Assembly: GCF_965638725.1 (NCBI RefSeq)
Contig: NC_134957.1
Span: 21,724,101 to 21,788,100 of the forward strand
DNA: 64,000 bases
Direction: 5' to 3'
Origin: Aptenodytes patagonicus
Lineage: Eukaryota; Chordata; Aves; Sphenisciformes; Spheniscidae
This document shows positions 12,401 to 42,910 of the stretch, piece after piece. Each line of letters opens with the position of its first letter. Positions within the stretch are counted from its first letter, which is position 1. A program made the translations under genes and the position numbers. The notes beneath the pieces are model-generated. The model was not told where the DNA came from. It did not search any database and saw nothing but the letters and a program-made list of their open reading frames with translations.

Positions 12401-13172
12401 CAACCCATTCAACCTTCAAGCCGACAATCTTAGTAGCAGGAGTGTCCTGGGGCACGGATGTATAGAGTTAAATGCGGGCATGATGTTAGAAAGCGAACCC
12501 AAAACCTCTCAGTTATTCCGCCTCGCAGGAATCCAGATCGCAAATGGCGAGAGGATTTGAAGCTGGGAGTGTGAAAAGCTGGAACCAGACGTTTGTAAAA
12601 AGAAAAGGCATTTGAGAGGAACCATTTCTGGTAGAAGGCAGGCTGTGGAAACAAGAGGGGTCCTGGGAGTTTTGAAGTAAGGCACATCTGTCTGCAAACA
12701 CAGAACCTTCAGTAGTTTGCAGATGCACTAATTTATAGTTTTTTAACACAGTACTAAACTTGACTATGCATAAAGTAGCCCGTTATAAGGCTGGGAAATA
12801 AGTTTCTGGCTCCTTAGTTTCCTTAATTGTATTTTGACATTTTGCCAAAGGAAAAAAAAAAAGCCATACTGCAAGCTTCATGGAACGGGACCACAGCCCT
12901 CTTTGCAAGCATTAATAGCCCATGCACCATTATTTTTGGTAAGTCCAAAAAAACAAGAGACACCCAACAAACAGAGACCGACCCTGGAAAAAAACCTGCA
13001 AATAAACTAGCTTTCTACACTAAAGAAGAAATACATCTGAAAAGACCTCCAGAAACGATCAGTACATGCACAGACTTCTAGACAGCTGTTTTGGTTGGGT
13101 TTTTTTCATTTTGCTTCATGGTTGGTTTGGGGTTTTTTGCTTCGCAGGGGTGGGAGGGGAGAGGGAAGTCTT
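9485..13172 (-). other. ATP7A: Probable ATP7A 3' UTR (about 3.7 kb)
   Basis: Downstream of the ATP7A stop codon the minus strand runs for 3.7 kb without a further recognisable exon or interspersed repeat, ending near an AATAAA signal. Mammalian ATP7A is known to have a 3' UTR of several kilobases, so I infer that most of this stretch is the untranslated end of the last exon. The exact end is uncertain: another AATAAA on the minus strand lies near 9817-9822. Confidence 0.5.
9504..9509 (-). promoter_or_regulatory. Candidate ATP7A polyadenylation signal (AATAAA)
   Basis: The plus strand reads TTTATT, giving AATAAA on the ATP7A strand, in an AT-rich setting 3.66 kb after the stop codon. Chosen as the most distal good signal before the spacer with CR1s; alternative signals exist nearer the gene. 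Confidence 0.4.
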
Positions 13173-32081
<18,909 letters not shown>

Positions 32082-32090
32082 TGTGAAATT

Positions 32091-32108
32091 CTACTCAAGT
32101 CTTCTCAT
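32091..32108 (-). other. Upstream ORF of five codons before the ATP7A start
   Basis: On the minus strand ATG (32108-32106) opens MRRLE and stops at TAG (32093-32091), nine bases before the main ATG. If the exon begins at 32110 the upstream ATG sits at its very start. Translational effect is inferred only. Confidence 0.5.
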
Positions 32109-34385
32109 TGCTGTTGGCCAAAAACAATTATGACGTTTGTTCTTAAATCATTTCACGACGACTGAAATCAAAACAGGGATTTAAGAGAAGATGTACTTGG
32201 CCACATGCAGTTCTAGTAGATGTCAAAATCTGAGCAAAGCTGAACCAGAAGGAGAACTTTAGGTATTTATTCCTATGGATTTTCAAAAAAGGAAGGTGTT
32301 CAGACATTTATATTTGATTTGTGTTACCATCAAGATCATTTAATTGCATGCAGCAAGCTGTGATTCACTGGTGTGCGAGACAAAACTCTATAGGGAGAAG
32401 CAAGTGAGAGAGAGACACACCAGCTCTTGGAATGCTAGAATGACAGAGGATGGCATGTAAGCGGCACAGGTGATGATCATGTTTTCCCACATTTCTCTCT
32501 CATATATTATCCTACGCTAACAAAAACATGTGATACTGAAATTAGCCCTAGGAAGCAAATCAAGCTTTTTCCACATCTCATTCAGAAAAGTCTGAATATT
32601 ATCATTATTATTTTTGCTCATAAAAACAAGCTCAGAAAAAAATGACTGAACCTAAATGAAATTAATTTGTAGAAATAACGGCTAATGCAAAGGACTTTTG
32701 TCCAGTGCATAAACTGTTAAGTAACAGAGAGGAAAAGAGGGCAAAAGAAGTTATTTCCACATATTTTTTTTAACCTTTTGAAAATTTGCATTATTTTTTC
32801 CAATGACAGAGAGGTTAGTGACCAGGAAAATGATCACAGCCAACTGCTTAATGTTTGGCTGCAGTAGAAGCAACAGCAAATTTTGATGATTAAGTGAACA
32901 GGTAAAGTTAAGCACGTGCTTAACTCGTTTTTTTACCCCAAGGACTTATCTTGGGAAAACTAAACTACATTAAGTATTAACAATGTTAATTTTCTTGCTC
33001 CTTGGGTAACATTTCAGAACTGTTCCCTGTCATAGAAGGCCTGAAAGTTTCTGGTTTTGCTTTGAGACATGCTACAAACCATGTAAGAATACAAGGATGT
33101 TTCATCACAGAAACAGTTTTACCTCACTGATGCACAAAACTAAATGCTGAAGCTTAATCAACAGGAAGTAAAGACAGTGTAAACCTCTGAATTAGTGAGG
33201 TTTCCAACAGATGAAATACATATTTTTTCCTTTAACTGCATTTTGTGTGAAGAGCCAGGAACACATCACAAATTTCTGTCAGCCACTAACCTGTGGGAGA
33301 ATTTAACTATCATTTCTAGGTCAAAAAAGAAAAAGAAGTTTAACTATGTAAACAACATGAAATATAGTCTGAGAAGTTGATTTTAAAGATTTATTTTCCT
33401 AATGCATCTCCTAAAATCCTCAAACCACCAGCTAATTCATCTGAACTGTGGCATTAACCTTCGTATTCTGATAGGCAATAAGAGTTTTGTTCAAGAACTA
33501 CACAGTAAATGACTAGAAAAACAAAGAATTAGCACACATTAATGATAAGCATGGCTAATGGACAGGAATGTTCGGCAAGGCATAAAGGAAACCTCGCAGC
33601 CATAAGGACTTTGAACACCTGTATGCAACAATGTAGGAACCTTTTTCACTGACACATGCGGAGAGCCTGAGCAGCACTCCTACAGGTATTTAAATCTGAT
33701 ATGAACCTTGAACAACCTGTGACATCTGACTTTCCTGCAAGGCATCAAGTATTTACTCTGAATGTATCGTAAAGCACTAAGGGTTCATCCTTCCATCCCA
33801 GTCACGGGTGAAGTTCGGAAGCATAAGGGCTGCGAGCAGAACTCGAGACTGTCGGTGGCTGTGTCCTGCTCTCGTCCTGTGTCTGGATGCAGGTGTGGGC
33901 GCACGCAGGACACACTGCAGCATGATGTGGTCTCAGTGCCAGGAGACAGAGGAAAGAGCTCCCACAAAGTGGGGCCTCAGGCAACGAGAGCTTTGATTAT
34001 TGCTAAGGCTGGCCAAGAAAATAGCATTAACGCTTGCACTGGCTGTACTAACGGGGTGCTGCTGCCTCAGAAGATAAAACAGTGACAGCAAGTTACTATT
34101 GCTAAAGAAGGCATCATATTATGCTATAGTCAGTAGAAAACAGTAACAGTAACTCATCCCTGCTAAGAACAGAAATAAGACAACTCTAATAACTCTGAAG
34201 AGTTATTACAGATCTTACTTCTCGCCTACTCTTACAAGATCTGAGTTATTAGAAACACACACAAAAATATTTGTATGTAAATATTCACACATTACAGAAA
34301 TATAGAACCATCACCTGACACAGACGAGAATTATGAATCAGCAGAAGAGTGTATTTTAAGCAAACTTCATATGGTAGGTCCTCTC

Positions 34386-35066
34386 TCATAGAATCATAGA
34401 CTCATTAAGGTTGGAAAAGACCTCTAAGATCATCAAGTCCAACCATCAACCCAACGCCACCATGCCCACTAAACCATGTCCCTAAGTGCCTCATCTACAC
34501 GTCTTTTAAATACCTCCAGGGATGGGGACTCCACCACTTCCCTGGGCAGCCTGTTCCAAGGTTTAACCACTCTTTCAGTAAAGAAATTTCTCCTCACGTC
34601 GAATCTAAACCTCCCCTGGCGCAACTTGAGGCCGTTTCCTCTCGTCCTATCGCTTGTTACTTGGGAGAAGAGACCGACCCCCACCTCGCTACAACCTCCT
34701 TTCAGGGAGTTGTAGAGAGCGATGAGGTCTCCCCTCAGCCTCCTTTTCTCCAGGCTAAACAACCCCAGTTCCCCCAGCCGCTCCTCATCAGACTTGTTCT
34801 CCAGACCCTTCACCAGCCTCGTTGCCCTTCTTTGGACACGCTCCAGCACCTCAGTGTCCTTCTTGGAGTGAGGGGCCCAAAACTGAACACAGTATTCGAG
34901 GTGCGGCCTCACCAGTGCCGAGTACAGGGGCACGATCACTTCCCTGCTCCTGCTGGCCACACTATTTCTGATACAGGCCAGGATGCCATTGGCCTTCTTG
35001 GCCGCCTGGGCACACTGCCGGCTCATGTTCAGCCGGCTGTCAACCAACACCCCCAGGTCCTTTTCC
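34386..35066 (-). mobile_element. CR1 LINE 3' end in ATP7A intron 1
   Basis: A 5'-truncated CR1 on the minus strand, running from the [18 protein letters not shown] part of the reverse transcriptase C-terminus (35066) to the CATAGAATCATAGACTC tail (34386). The frame is open throughout ([40 protein letters not shown]), which points to a young copy. It is in the same orientation as ATP7A. Confidence 0.93.
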
Positions 35067-37593
35067 TGATGATGAGATGATGATGATGAGATGAGCCTCT
35101 CAGGCTCATCTGCACACTCAGAGGTACAAGATATTTTTAAAAACACTATAAAGCTAGCCAAGAAAATACATACTTTCATGTCATCGTATTGAAATATGAT
35201 CCTTACTGATTACCTCAGCTCTTCCATAAGGAATCCTCAGTCCATACAGAGCAAACAAAGACATAATTGTAACTCCACAGTCAGGGAGCAATGAATATTC
35301 CCACAAGGCTGAAGTACAAATAAAGTTTCAAAAAGTACTTGACTCACAGTGTGTTTTGTGAGCACAACCAAACACATACAACTAACTACAGTGAGACACA
35401 ATAGTCTATCTGAGACAGAGTCAACCTGTTCTCTAGTAAGGTTTGGATAGAAGTGAATTTAAAAGCGTTTCAGGTACATGATCAACTTGAACTGCCCTGA
35501 CAACTGCACTAATACTGTATTTTGAAAAAAAATATAAAGTAAGGAAATACTTTGGCTGTGACCTGCTATCTAAAACAATCAAAGGTTGGTAAGATGTCGC
35601 CTTGGATGAGAGTTGGGGTGAAGCTCTACGCCAGTCTGAGAAAGTCTGCTGAGCTCCTGGCTATCTTGGCTGTTCTTTGGTTTAAGAGACTCAAGCTACA
35701 GTACAATAATATCTATTATTACAAGAAGCTAGGATACAGCGTTACAGTCTTTTCTATAAGTCATGTGTCAAACTAACAGCAGCCATGCATGTAGTATGGT
35801 GAACTAGTACTACTAATCACAGTAGCCATCAGCACTGCTACCGAATGCCCACCAATGCATAAAAAAATTAACTGCTTATATATGTAAAAATAACATTATA
35901 CTTTTTTTAACATCTACTATTATTATAGTTTGTTATGGACAAAGTATTTCCTCCATTTTCTCGGTGTGTTTCCCTGCCCTTCCACCGTTCATTTCACATA
36001 TAATCACTTCCACCATTTTTTGCATGGCCTCACGTTCTCCTACTTAAAAGGTAGCCTGTGGAAAGAGAAACAGGAATTATTAGAGCTATTCTGCCTTAGT
36101 GGCCTAATTAACTAAATAAAGTTTTTAAAGTGACTTCAAGTATGATGGATGATATTTAAAGAAGTGGAAGAAAATACTCTGATTGCAGTAATTCAGGACC
36201 ACTTATAAAGCATGTTAGAATCCTATTATGTCAATAGAATGTCCTGTTTATGTTTCAGGTGTATGCTTCATACAGACATAATCTTTCCTCTAAAATAAAA
36301 CACATTATCTGCTATTTGTGTTTGGATTTAAAAAATAAATCAGAAGCAATCAAGCTTCAATCATTCCACTGCCCCAAGAAGTTTTTTTTTGTTGGATTGG
36401 CGAGTTTTTTTAAAGACTGCTCTCCCAGGACTAACTGATCAGGGCCCCATGGCATTAGGCATTGTATAAACACAGCAGAGAAAATCCTTTCCTAGAAGAG
36501 ATTGTAATTGAAACATGCAAAAAGCATAAAGGCATAAGAGAAAAAGATTTTTTATTTTTTTACCCCTCAAGGCCCCAAAGTACTAGGACTGAATCCAGAA
36601 CTTCCACCACAGAATTTATCTATTGCATCAAACTGTCTCTTCTTTTTGTTCTCAGACTTTTAATTAAGAAGTACTACTGGATCTATACGATGTATGCATC
36701 ATTAACAGCTCTCTGTTGGTGGGGAAGATGACAAACAAGGAATTTTATTTGCTTTCTTGCAAGTTGCTAACAGTTTTCATACCATTTTTAAAAACAGGCT
36801 GTTCTCTAAAAAAATGAGATGTGTCCAAATCTAAAGGTAGAAAATGAGCCATTTGTAAGCAATGCTGTCTCTTCACATCAGTTACATTGTATTATTGACA
36901 CTGAATTGAGAAACAGCACATTCACAATCTCAGGTTTCTGTACAGCCTTACTGAGATTTCTGAAGACTGAATTGTCTGGATTTCCAGTGCCCCTAATGCT
37001 TTAAAGAGATCTTGTTCTTGGAAGGAAGTATAGAGGTAATACATAGTGACTGTTAGTGTACACACATCCTTTTTCCTCCCCTTACAAAATGCCCAGGATG
37101 ACAAGCTAAATTTAAAAGCTAGTACATGCTTACATCTGAGACAGTATTCTACCTTGTTATATTCTATTTCATTTCTAACACTGCCTCCCTTATGAGTGCT
37201 TCCTGGTAGAAATACTCTGGCTGAAATGTAAAAGAAATTTTTTTGTCCTAATTTCCTCCTTCTGACAACATTAAATTAAGAAAAATTCATGACTAAGCAG
37301 CCTGAAAAATATTTGTTACACCAATAAATTATGACTAGATGCACACAAGAGGTGTACAAATATTGACAATTTAATCCTAGTTCTCCTTATATGTGTTAAT
37401 ATTTTACCAAGTTCACATGAAAATGGATGCAGAAGTCAAAAGATCTGCATGAGGCTGTGTAGCAGTCCGTGTATACTACAGCAATGGCTTGAACTCGGAA
37501 CACCCTGTTTCCTCACTCTTGCCATCCATCACTATATATCTCTGTTTGTTTTCTCCCCCCATTTAAAAAAACCTTATATATATATTAAAAATA

Positions 37594-37633
37594 ATGCATA
37601 TATACGTGTGTGTGTGTGTATATATATATGCAT
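37594..37633. repeat. Alternating purine-pyrimidine microsatellite
   Basis: Forty bases of strictly alternating purine and pyrimidine: ATGCAT, an AT stretch, ACG(TG)n, an AT stretch and ATGCAT. The ends are mutually complementary. Confidence 0.9.
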
Positions 37634-38009
37634 TAGCTCAAAAGAGAACCTCACTGTACAAGGGACAGCTACCGTTCTGGCAGGATGCAGCTGAAACAAT
37701 CACAAATCTAAAACTTCTGTAATATCCAAAAAGCTTTCTAGGTGACAACATATATTTTATAAGCTGACACTGAAGATCTCAGTTATTACCACGGACTGCA
37801 AGGCAAATGACTGCTAATAAATAACTTGTAATTCAAAGTTATTATGGACATATTCTTTTAAGTGAGATGCTAACTAAGTTATGGATCACACATTGGTTTA
37901 GAGAAGAATAATGGTTTTATTCTTAACCAATGCATTGCTCCATCTATAAAACACCACCATCATCAATTAGTAAAGAATTTTAGGATTTGATGATGCAAAC
38001 AAATGGCAG

Positions 38010-38024
38010 CCCCCCCCCCCCCCC
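38010..38024. repeat. Homopolymer C run
   Basis: Fifteen consecutive C on the plus strand within ATP7A intron 1; length may be inaccurate in any assembly. Confidence 0.9.
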
Positions 38025-38791
38025 AATTTAATCCAACAGCTATGTATTTAGAATACGAGAAACCAAAAAGCTTCAATTTAACTACTGCTGTTTTGGAGTA
38101 TCATCTAATGCGGCTTCATATTACGAAGCGCCTTGGCTTTGAATAAACTTTGTAAAAGCTTTTTGTACTCTCTACTGTACTATTTACTGCTTAATACCTT
38201 TAGAAACTCCCATTTTCTATTCTCTTTCATTACTTTCACCTGTGTTTTGCAGCACACAAAGCAATAGTACTTCCTTGCTTGTATATTAACGCCATCAATG
38301 AAGCAGCAGAGCCCTAGAAATAATCTGGCTCTGCAATAGCGCAGAACCAAACATGGTAGGCTACACGTGGAGGAGCAACGCTCAGTGACAGAACAGGAGG
38401 CATACAAAGGGTAATTATAAGCAAAACAGTATTTGGGAACAGACATAAGTCCTTGTATTTTTTTTTTCAGGTACAATTTTAGGCTTAACACTTGGATTGC
38501 CTGTGTGCAAGTTAAAATCCAAACATTTCATTTTCTTGCAGAAAGTCAACTAGTGTTTCTATTCAGTGAATGAAGCAACAGAAAGAGAAATAATTTATAC
38601 TTCCAACAGCAATTTCTTCCTATGGAAAGGAAAAATAAACAGCAATCAAACACAAGGTGACTGAGAAACTCAGATTCTTCTCTCTAAACCATTTTTTTTT
38701 TAATACGCTAACAGCAGTCTTTGTAAGTAAAATATCTGAAGCAAGACAAGGTTTGATGAAGTCAAAGTTAAGCCATTCACAACCTCACACT

Positions 38792-38827
38792 TAAAAAAAA
38801 GAAAAAAGAAAAAAGAAAAAAAGAAAA
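38792..38827. repeat. A-rich (A6G) simple repeat
   Basis: Runs of A separated by single G at about seven-base intervals in ATP7A intron 1. Confidence 0.85.
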
Positions 38828-41545
38828 TACAAGCAATGCGAAAAGGAAGTTACAACACTGGTAAAAACCCAGACTCTCACTTTACCCCACAAAAAACACT
38901 TTAGTGCTTCTAGTATCCAAGCTAACCCAGGCACCACAGTGTAACAAAGCACTGTGTACCACAAACATGCTTTGTGCCTGTTCTAGGATCAGTACGGATA
39001 CATAACTGAGAAGCACACTGGCTAACTGTACAACTTCAGTTTTCACCAAAGTTTTTCATATACAATTATCTTGAATTTATAGCTGCTGAAACTAAAAGAG
39101 GTCAAAGCTAGGCAAAACTCACACAAACACCAGAAATAGAATCTGTCAGATTTAGCTACAGCCTTTGGACTACTTTAGTTTTCTACACGGCAGAGTCCTA
39201 CTTTATAGCTCGCTTTATTTAGGGCAGCAGAAAGATAAACTACTAATTACACTATATGGAAAAAAGGTACCTGTCCCTAAAAGTCTGCAAAGACCTATGA
39301 AAAAGAGCAAAGGACAGCATGAAAGGAAAAAACTGTATCATCTCATCCTTGGGCTTACAGAAGTGCTGGAGAATGGGTTACGGGAGATCTGGTCCAATAC
39401 GAAAGAACGAGGTTTTATTACGTTCATTGGCAAACAGATATACTTGAAAGTATGACTAGATATATGAGGTTTAATCATTGAGGGAGAAACTGCACATCTA
39501 TAATAAATACCTGTCACAGACAGCTACGTGATACTCTAAATAGGTTGTAATTCATGTTGCTCAAGACTTTAACAAGTCTTGCTTGGTCAGCAGACTACGG
39601 AAATTGCTCTAAGGGACTTTATTTCTATACAAGCTGCATGAAAAAAAAAAAGTACACACTGAAAACATTATACTTCAATTCTAACAAGAGTTTTATAATA
39701 CTTGAGACAAATTCTTAGCAAAATCCTTTTACTTGTTTGTGTCCTTCCACCACCTCTTCAAAGTCAGATTTTTGGAGAACATGAATGTTCCCCTGGAAGA
39801 ATCATAGCAAATATTAGGAACAGAATATCATGTATAAACCCTTGTTATGTGAGCATACTACGGCCAACTGGGACTCCTCATTCTTGAGCTTAGTCTCAAA
39901 ATACACGGCAGAACAACGTGGAATGAATTGTACAAGTGAAAATAAGTAGAATAAACCACTAAATGACATGTAATGCTAGCTTTTACTTTCCCAGTTCACC
40001 ACCTGGGAAGGAAAAAAGCTTCAGGTCTTTTCTCTGCAACAAAATACACTATAATCATTAATTTCTAATCAAATTGTGTTTGTGCTCACACAGTGCATCG
40101 TAATACACACAACTAACTTCCACATTACCAAAGAAAAAAATATTTCTTGGTCTATTTACATTCACAGATACAATTCAACAAGTATTTAAGTACAGAAATG
40201 CCATCTCTGGTGACTGCATAAAAGATTTTAAGGAACTTCACACTAACAATAATTATGTGCAATTTCCAGAACGTGGATACAGAGAGGCAACAGTTAAGCT
40301 GGGTTTGCTCTTGCTCATTTCTGTGAGATTTTACCCCAAAGCATCGTAAACAACTATTTGCCCTTTTCCAGAATATTTACACTATGTTTTTAACGAAAAC
40401 ATTGGAAAAATGTACTTGTGCACAGAGTGCTGCCATCACAAGGCAAAACGCTAAGTAAGATGTTTTGGAGGTACAAGTTAAGCAGCTCAGATTTGAAAAA
40501 AAAAAAAAGACTTTGGAGAAGAGGCTGAGTGCCTTTTGCACTCAAATTCATTCCAAGTCTTTCTCTGAAGATTGCCAACAGCAGAAGAGGTACTTTTTCA
40601 AATCTTATCAGTGAGCGCACACTTACTGTACACCAAGAAGCAAGGACATCTCAACTGCGGGCATCCACTTACAGGAACAGCCCATTACGCTTCCCTTCAG
40701 TTCCCCGTTCGACACTACTCAACTCGCTGCCATCGGCTGCACGCCAAAGAACCCCCAGGAGCGTTGATGTGACTCCCCACCCTCAGCGTCTGCCTAGCAC
40801 TGGGAAAAAACCGCAGGCGGGAGCAGCTCGCACAGAGCGAAGAAGCAGCTGAGCAGGAAACACCGTTTTGGATTCAGAGCCGCGTTTCGGATCCACAGCC
40901 CTCGTTAGATCTGTTTCCGAAACGCCGAGTCACCCCCGTGCTCACCCGCTGCTCGCACCCCCCGCAGCCCACGCGAACTCCCCCGGGATGAGCCACACGG
41001 CGCCGTTTGTCTTAGAGCCGGGGGGGAACCTCACCACGCTTCCTCGCCCCTCCGAAGCGACAGACCTCCGCGGCGGACCGCCCGGAGGTGCCGGAGTGCC
41101 GCGGCCGAACCGAAGCTGCTATTTTCGGGCTTGGACCCTCTCCCGGCCGCGGGTCGCCGAGGGACGGCCCGCTCCCGCGCTGCGCCTCAGGCAGGGGCGC
41201 GGCAGGACCTCCCCCCCCCCCCCCGCTGAGGGGACACGTAGCGAAACCCGGCGCCGAGTCTCGCCGCAGCCGCCTTCACGCCTCCCGCGGGAAGCGCCGG
41301 GCAAATCCCCTCCCTGCAGCCACGGGCGGGCCGCCCCCGCCTCCCGCCAGCCCGGGCCGCCGTGACAATGGCTCCGCCGGCGCCTGGGCAGCGGCAGCCG
41401 GGGCAGCCCCGAAGAAACTGCGTACTGGCTCCGTCTGCCCCGCCATCGAGGGGGAAGGGGGAACAGGGAAGCCCCCGCCCCCCCGGTGGTGGTGGTGGTG
41501 GGGCGAAAAACAGGCCACGCCGCGGCGGAGCAGGGCCGGACTCAC

Positions 41546-41640
41546 CGGAGGCTCCGGGCGGCGCAGACTGCCTCTCCCCAGCCCGGGGTCGCGCCTGGCA
41601 CTTTGCCCCATGCCCCGCCCCGCCGGGAGCGCGCCGTCAC
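41546..41640 (-). other. ATP7A: Probable noncoding first exon of ATP7A
   Basis: On the minus strand CTCCG followed by GTGAGTCC (donor GT at 41545-41544) is a near-consensus donor inside the CpG island, and mammalian ATP7A has a noncoding first exon. The start is a guess near the GTCACGTGAC palindrome. A weaker alternative donor (GTGGTGAGG) lies near 41033. Confidence 0.4.
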
Positions 41641-41645
41641 GTGAC
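41636..41645. promoter_or_regulatory. Perfect GTCACGTGAC palindrome (TFEB/MITF or USF type)
   Basis: A perfect 10-base palindrome containing the CACGTG E-box. It matches the core of the CLEAR motif bound by TFEB/TFE3/MITF and also suits USF. It lies about 90 bases upstream of the inferred first-exon donor of ATP7A. Confidence 0.6.
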
Positions 41646-41958
41646 CAGAGGCCGCCTGTCCCCGCCCCCGTGACGTGAGCGGGGCGGACGGCGGAGGGAA
41701 GCGGCAGCGCCGCCCGCCCGGGAACCCGCCCCGCTCCTCCGCGGCCGAGGCAGCCCCGACTGCGACGGTTACCGCCTCCGCGGCGCCGCACCCCAACGGG
41801 CACCGGCTGCCGAAACACGTTATTTTACAGGAAGCTGGGCGGTGGGTCCAGCAAGGGCGCCCTGCGCAGTACTGCGGCTGGGCTCCGCCGCGTGAGGCTG
41901 CCGAACTCGAGCCACGGCTTCAGCCCCCGCCGCTCAGAGCGCCGCAAAGCTAAACGGC

Positions 41959-42009
41959 GTTCGAGGGGGTCCCTCCGTTCGAGGGGGTCCCTCCGCTCGA
42001 GGGGGTGGG
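41959..42009. repeat. 18-bp tandem repeat in the CpG island
   Basis: The unit GTTCGAGGGGGTCCCTCC occurs at 41959-41976 and 41977-41994 without change, followed by a partial third copy (GCTCGAGGGGGTGGG) at 41995-42009. Confidence 0.92.
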
Positions 42010-42726
42010 CGCCCCCCCGAGTCCTACCTGCTGGACTCAAACGGGCGCTTTCGCCTCAGCCCCGGGAAAAGTAGCAGCCGGGAAGAAACCAATAATTAAA
42101 ATCTCTGAGGAAGGTAAAGGCAGCCGTTTCGTACATCTCTGCTCTATCAAAAGGCAGGCTATTTGGGTTTTTCAGGGGTTCAAACTGACTCAGAGGTTTA
42201 ACAGAGTCTGCACCTACCCCTAATGAGTTTCCTAACAAATTCTGATTACACAAGAACTCAATAGAAAAGTTCCGTTTCTCTCAGCATCAGTGAGTAGCAG
42301 CGCTGGGATACCGCCTACTTCCGTGGAGCGTCTCTGACTCGAAAACTAAGTTCTTTGCAACTCTCAAAGGCCTCAGAAACAGCTTATTTGCAGGGTGATT
42401 GAAGACATAAAAATACTTCTGTGGAAAAAAATGGGATCTCAACAGAAAATATGAACTTTGTCATTAGATGTGCAGCAGAAGTCAGAGGTAGAGTGATGTG
42501 AACCCTGCAGAGGGAATGCACGTGAGGTTCATTTAAGCACACGCATCTGGTTAAATGGACGACTATACGATGTTTTGGATTTGTCCATTATCCACGACTG
42601 ACCTTTACAGGAATAACTGGGACTGCCTAAAATAAGATTTAATTGAGTTTTTACACTATTTCTTATACTTCGGCAGACACTGAGCATAGAGGAAACCTAG
42701 AAGAGCCAGACAGGTTTCTAGGTATG

Positions 42727-42732
42727 TTTATT
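42727..42732 (-). promoter_or_regulatory. COX7B polyadenylation signal (AATAAA)
   Basis: AATAAA on the minus strand about 105 bases after the COX7B stop codon, giving a short 3' UTR ending near 42,710 as expected for this small gene. Confidence 0.65.
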
Positions 42733-42835
42733 AGACCAGGAATGCCACTGTTCAAGTGGTAATCAGTGAACACATGCCACTATATGATCATTTTTTCAGT
42801 GAAAGTTTAGACCAGTTCATTATAAGCCAAGGCTG

Positions 42836-42910
42836 TTACTCCCTCCATTCTTTCGGAGTGATTCTGCCAACAGGTGACAAGCCCCACTCAATTCCAGCTT
42901 GTGTAAACAC
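42836..42910 (-). CDS. COX7B: COX7B last coding exon
   Basis: Acceptor TCCTACAG; encodes VFTQAGIEWGLSPVGRITPK and EWRE, ending at TAA 42838-42836. Confidence 0.95.
   Translation of the reverse strand: MFTQAGIEWGLSPVGRITPKEWRE

Larger units (their letters stand above)
32111..41545 (-). other. ATP7A intron 1 (inferred)
   Basis: A 9.4-kb stretch between the probable noncoding first exon and the first coding exon. It holds a CR1 (34386-35066), a GATGA microsatellite next to it (35067-35097), an alternating purine-pyrimidine run (37594-37633), a run of 15 C (38010-38024) and an A-rich tract (38792-38827). I see no coding exon in it. The intron limits depend on the inferred first exon. Confidence 0.5.
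40870..42080. promoter_or_regulatory. CpG island, inferred ATP7A promoter
   Basis: A GC- and CpG-rich island of about 1.2 kb between the end of COX7B and the body of ATP7A. By position and synteny it is the promoter of ATP7A on the minus strand. It contains a perfect GTCACGTGAC palindrome, GC boxes and an 18-base tandem repeat. Long ORFs (up to 196 codons) on both strands reflect base composition, not genes. Confidence 0.7.

Noticed and set aside
34661-35080. Plus-strand open frame of 139 codons
   Set aside because: It is the antisense of a CR1 reverse transcriptase fragment; the same applies to the plus-strand frames at 47702-48490 and to the minus-strand frame at 1138-1962.
41088-41678. 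Open frame of 196 codons in the ATP7A CpG island, and overlapping frames on the other strand
   Set aside because: Gly/Pro/Arg-rich product with no domain; long frames on several strands at once are expected in CpG-rich DNA.
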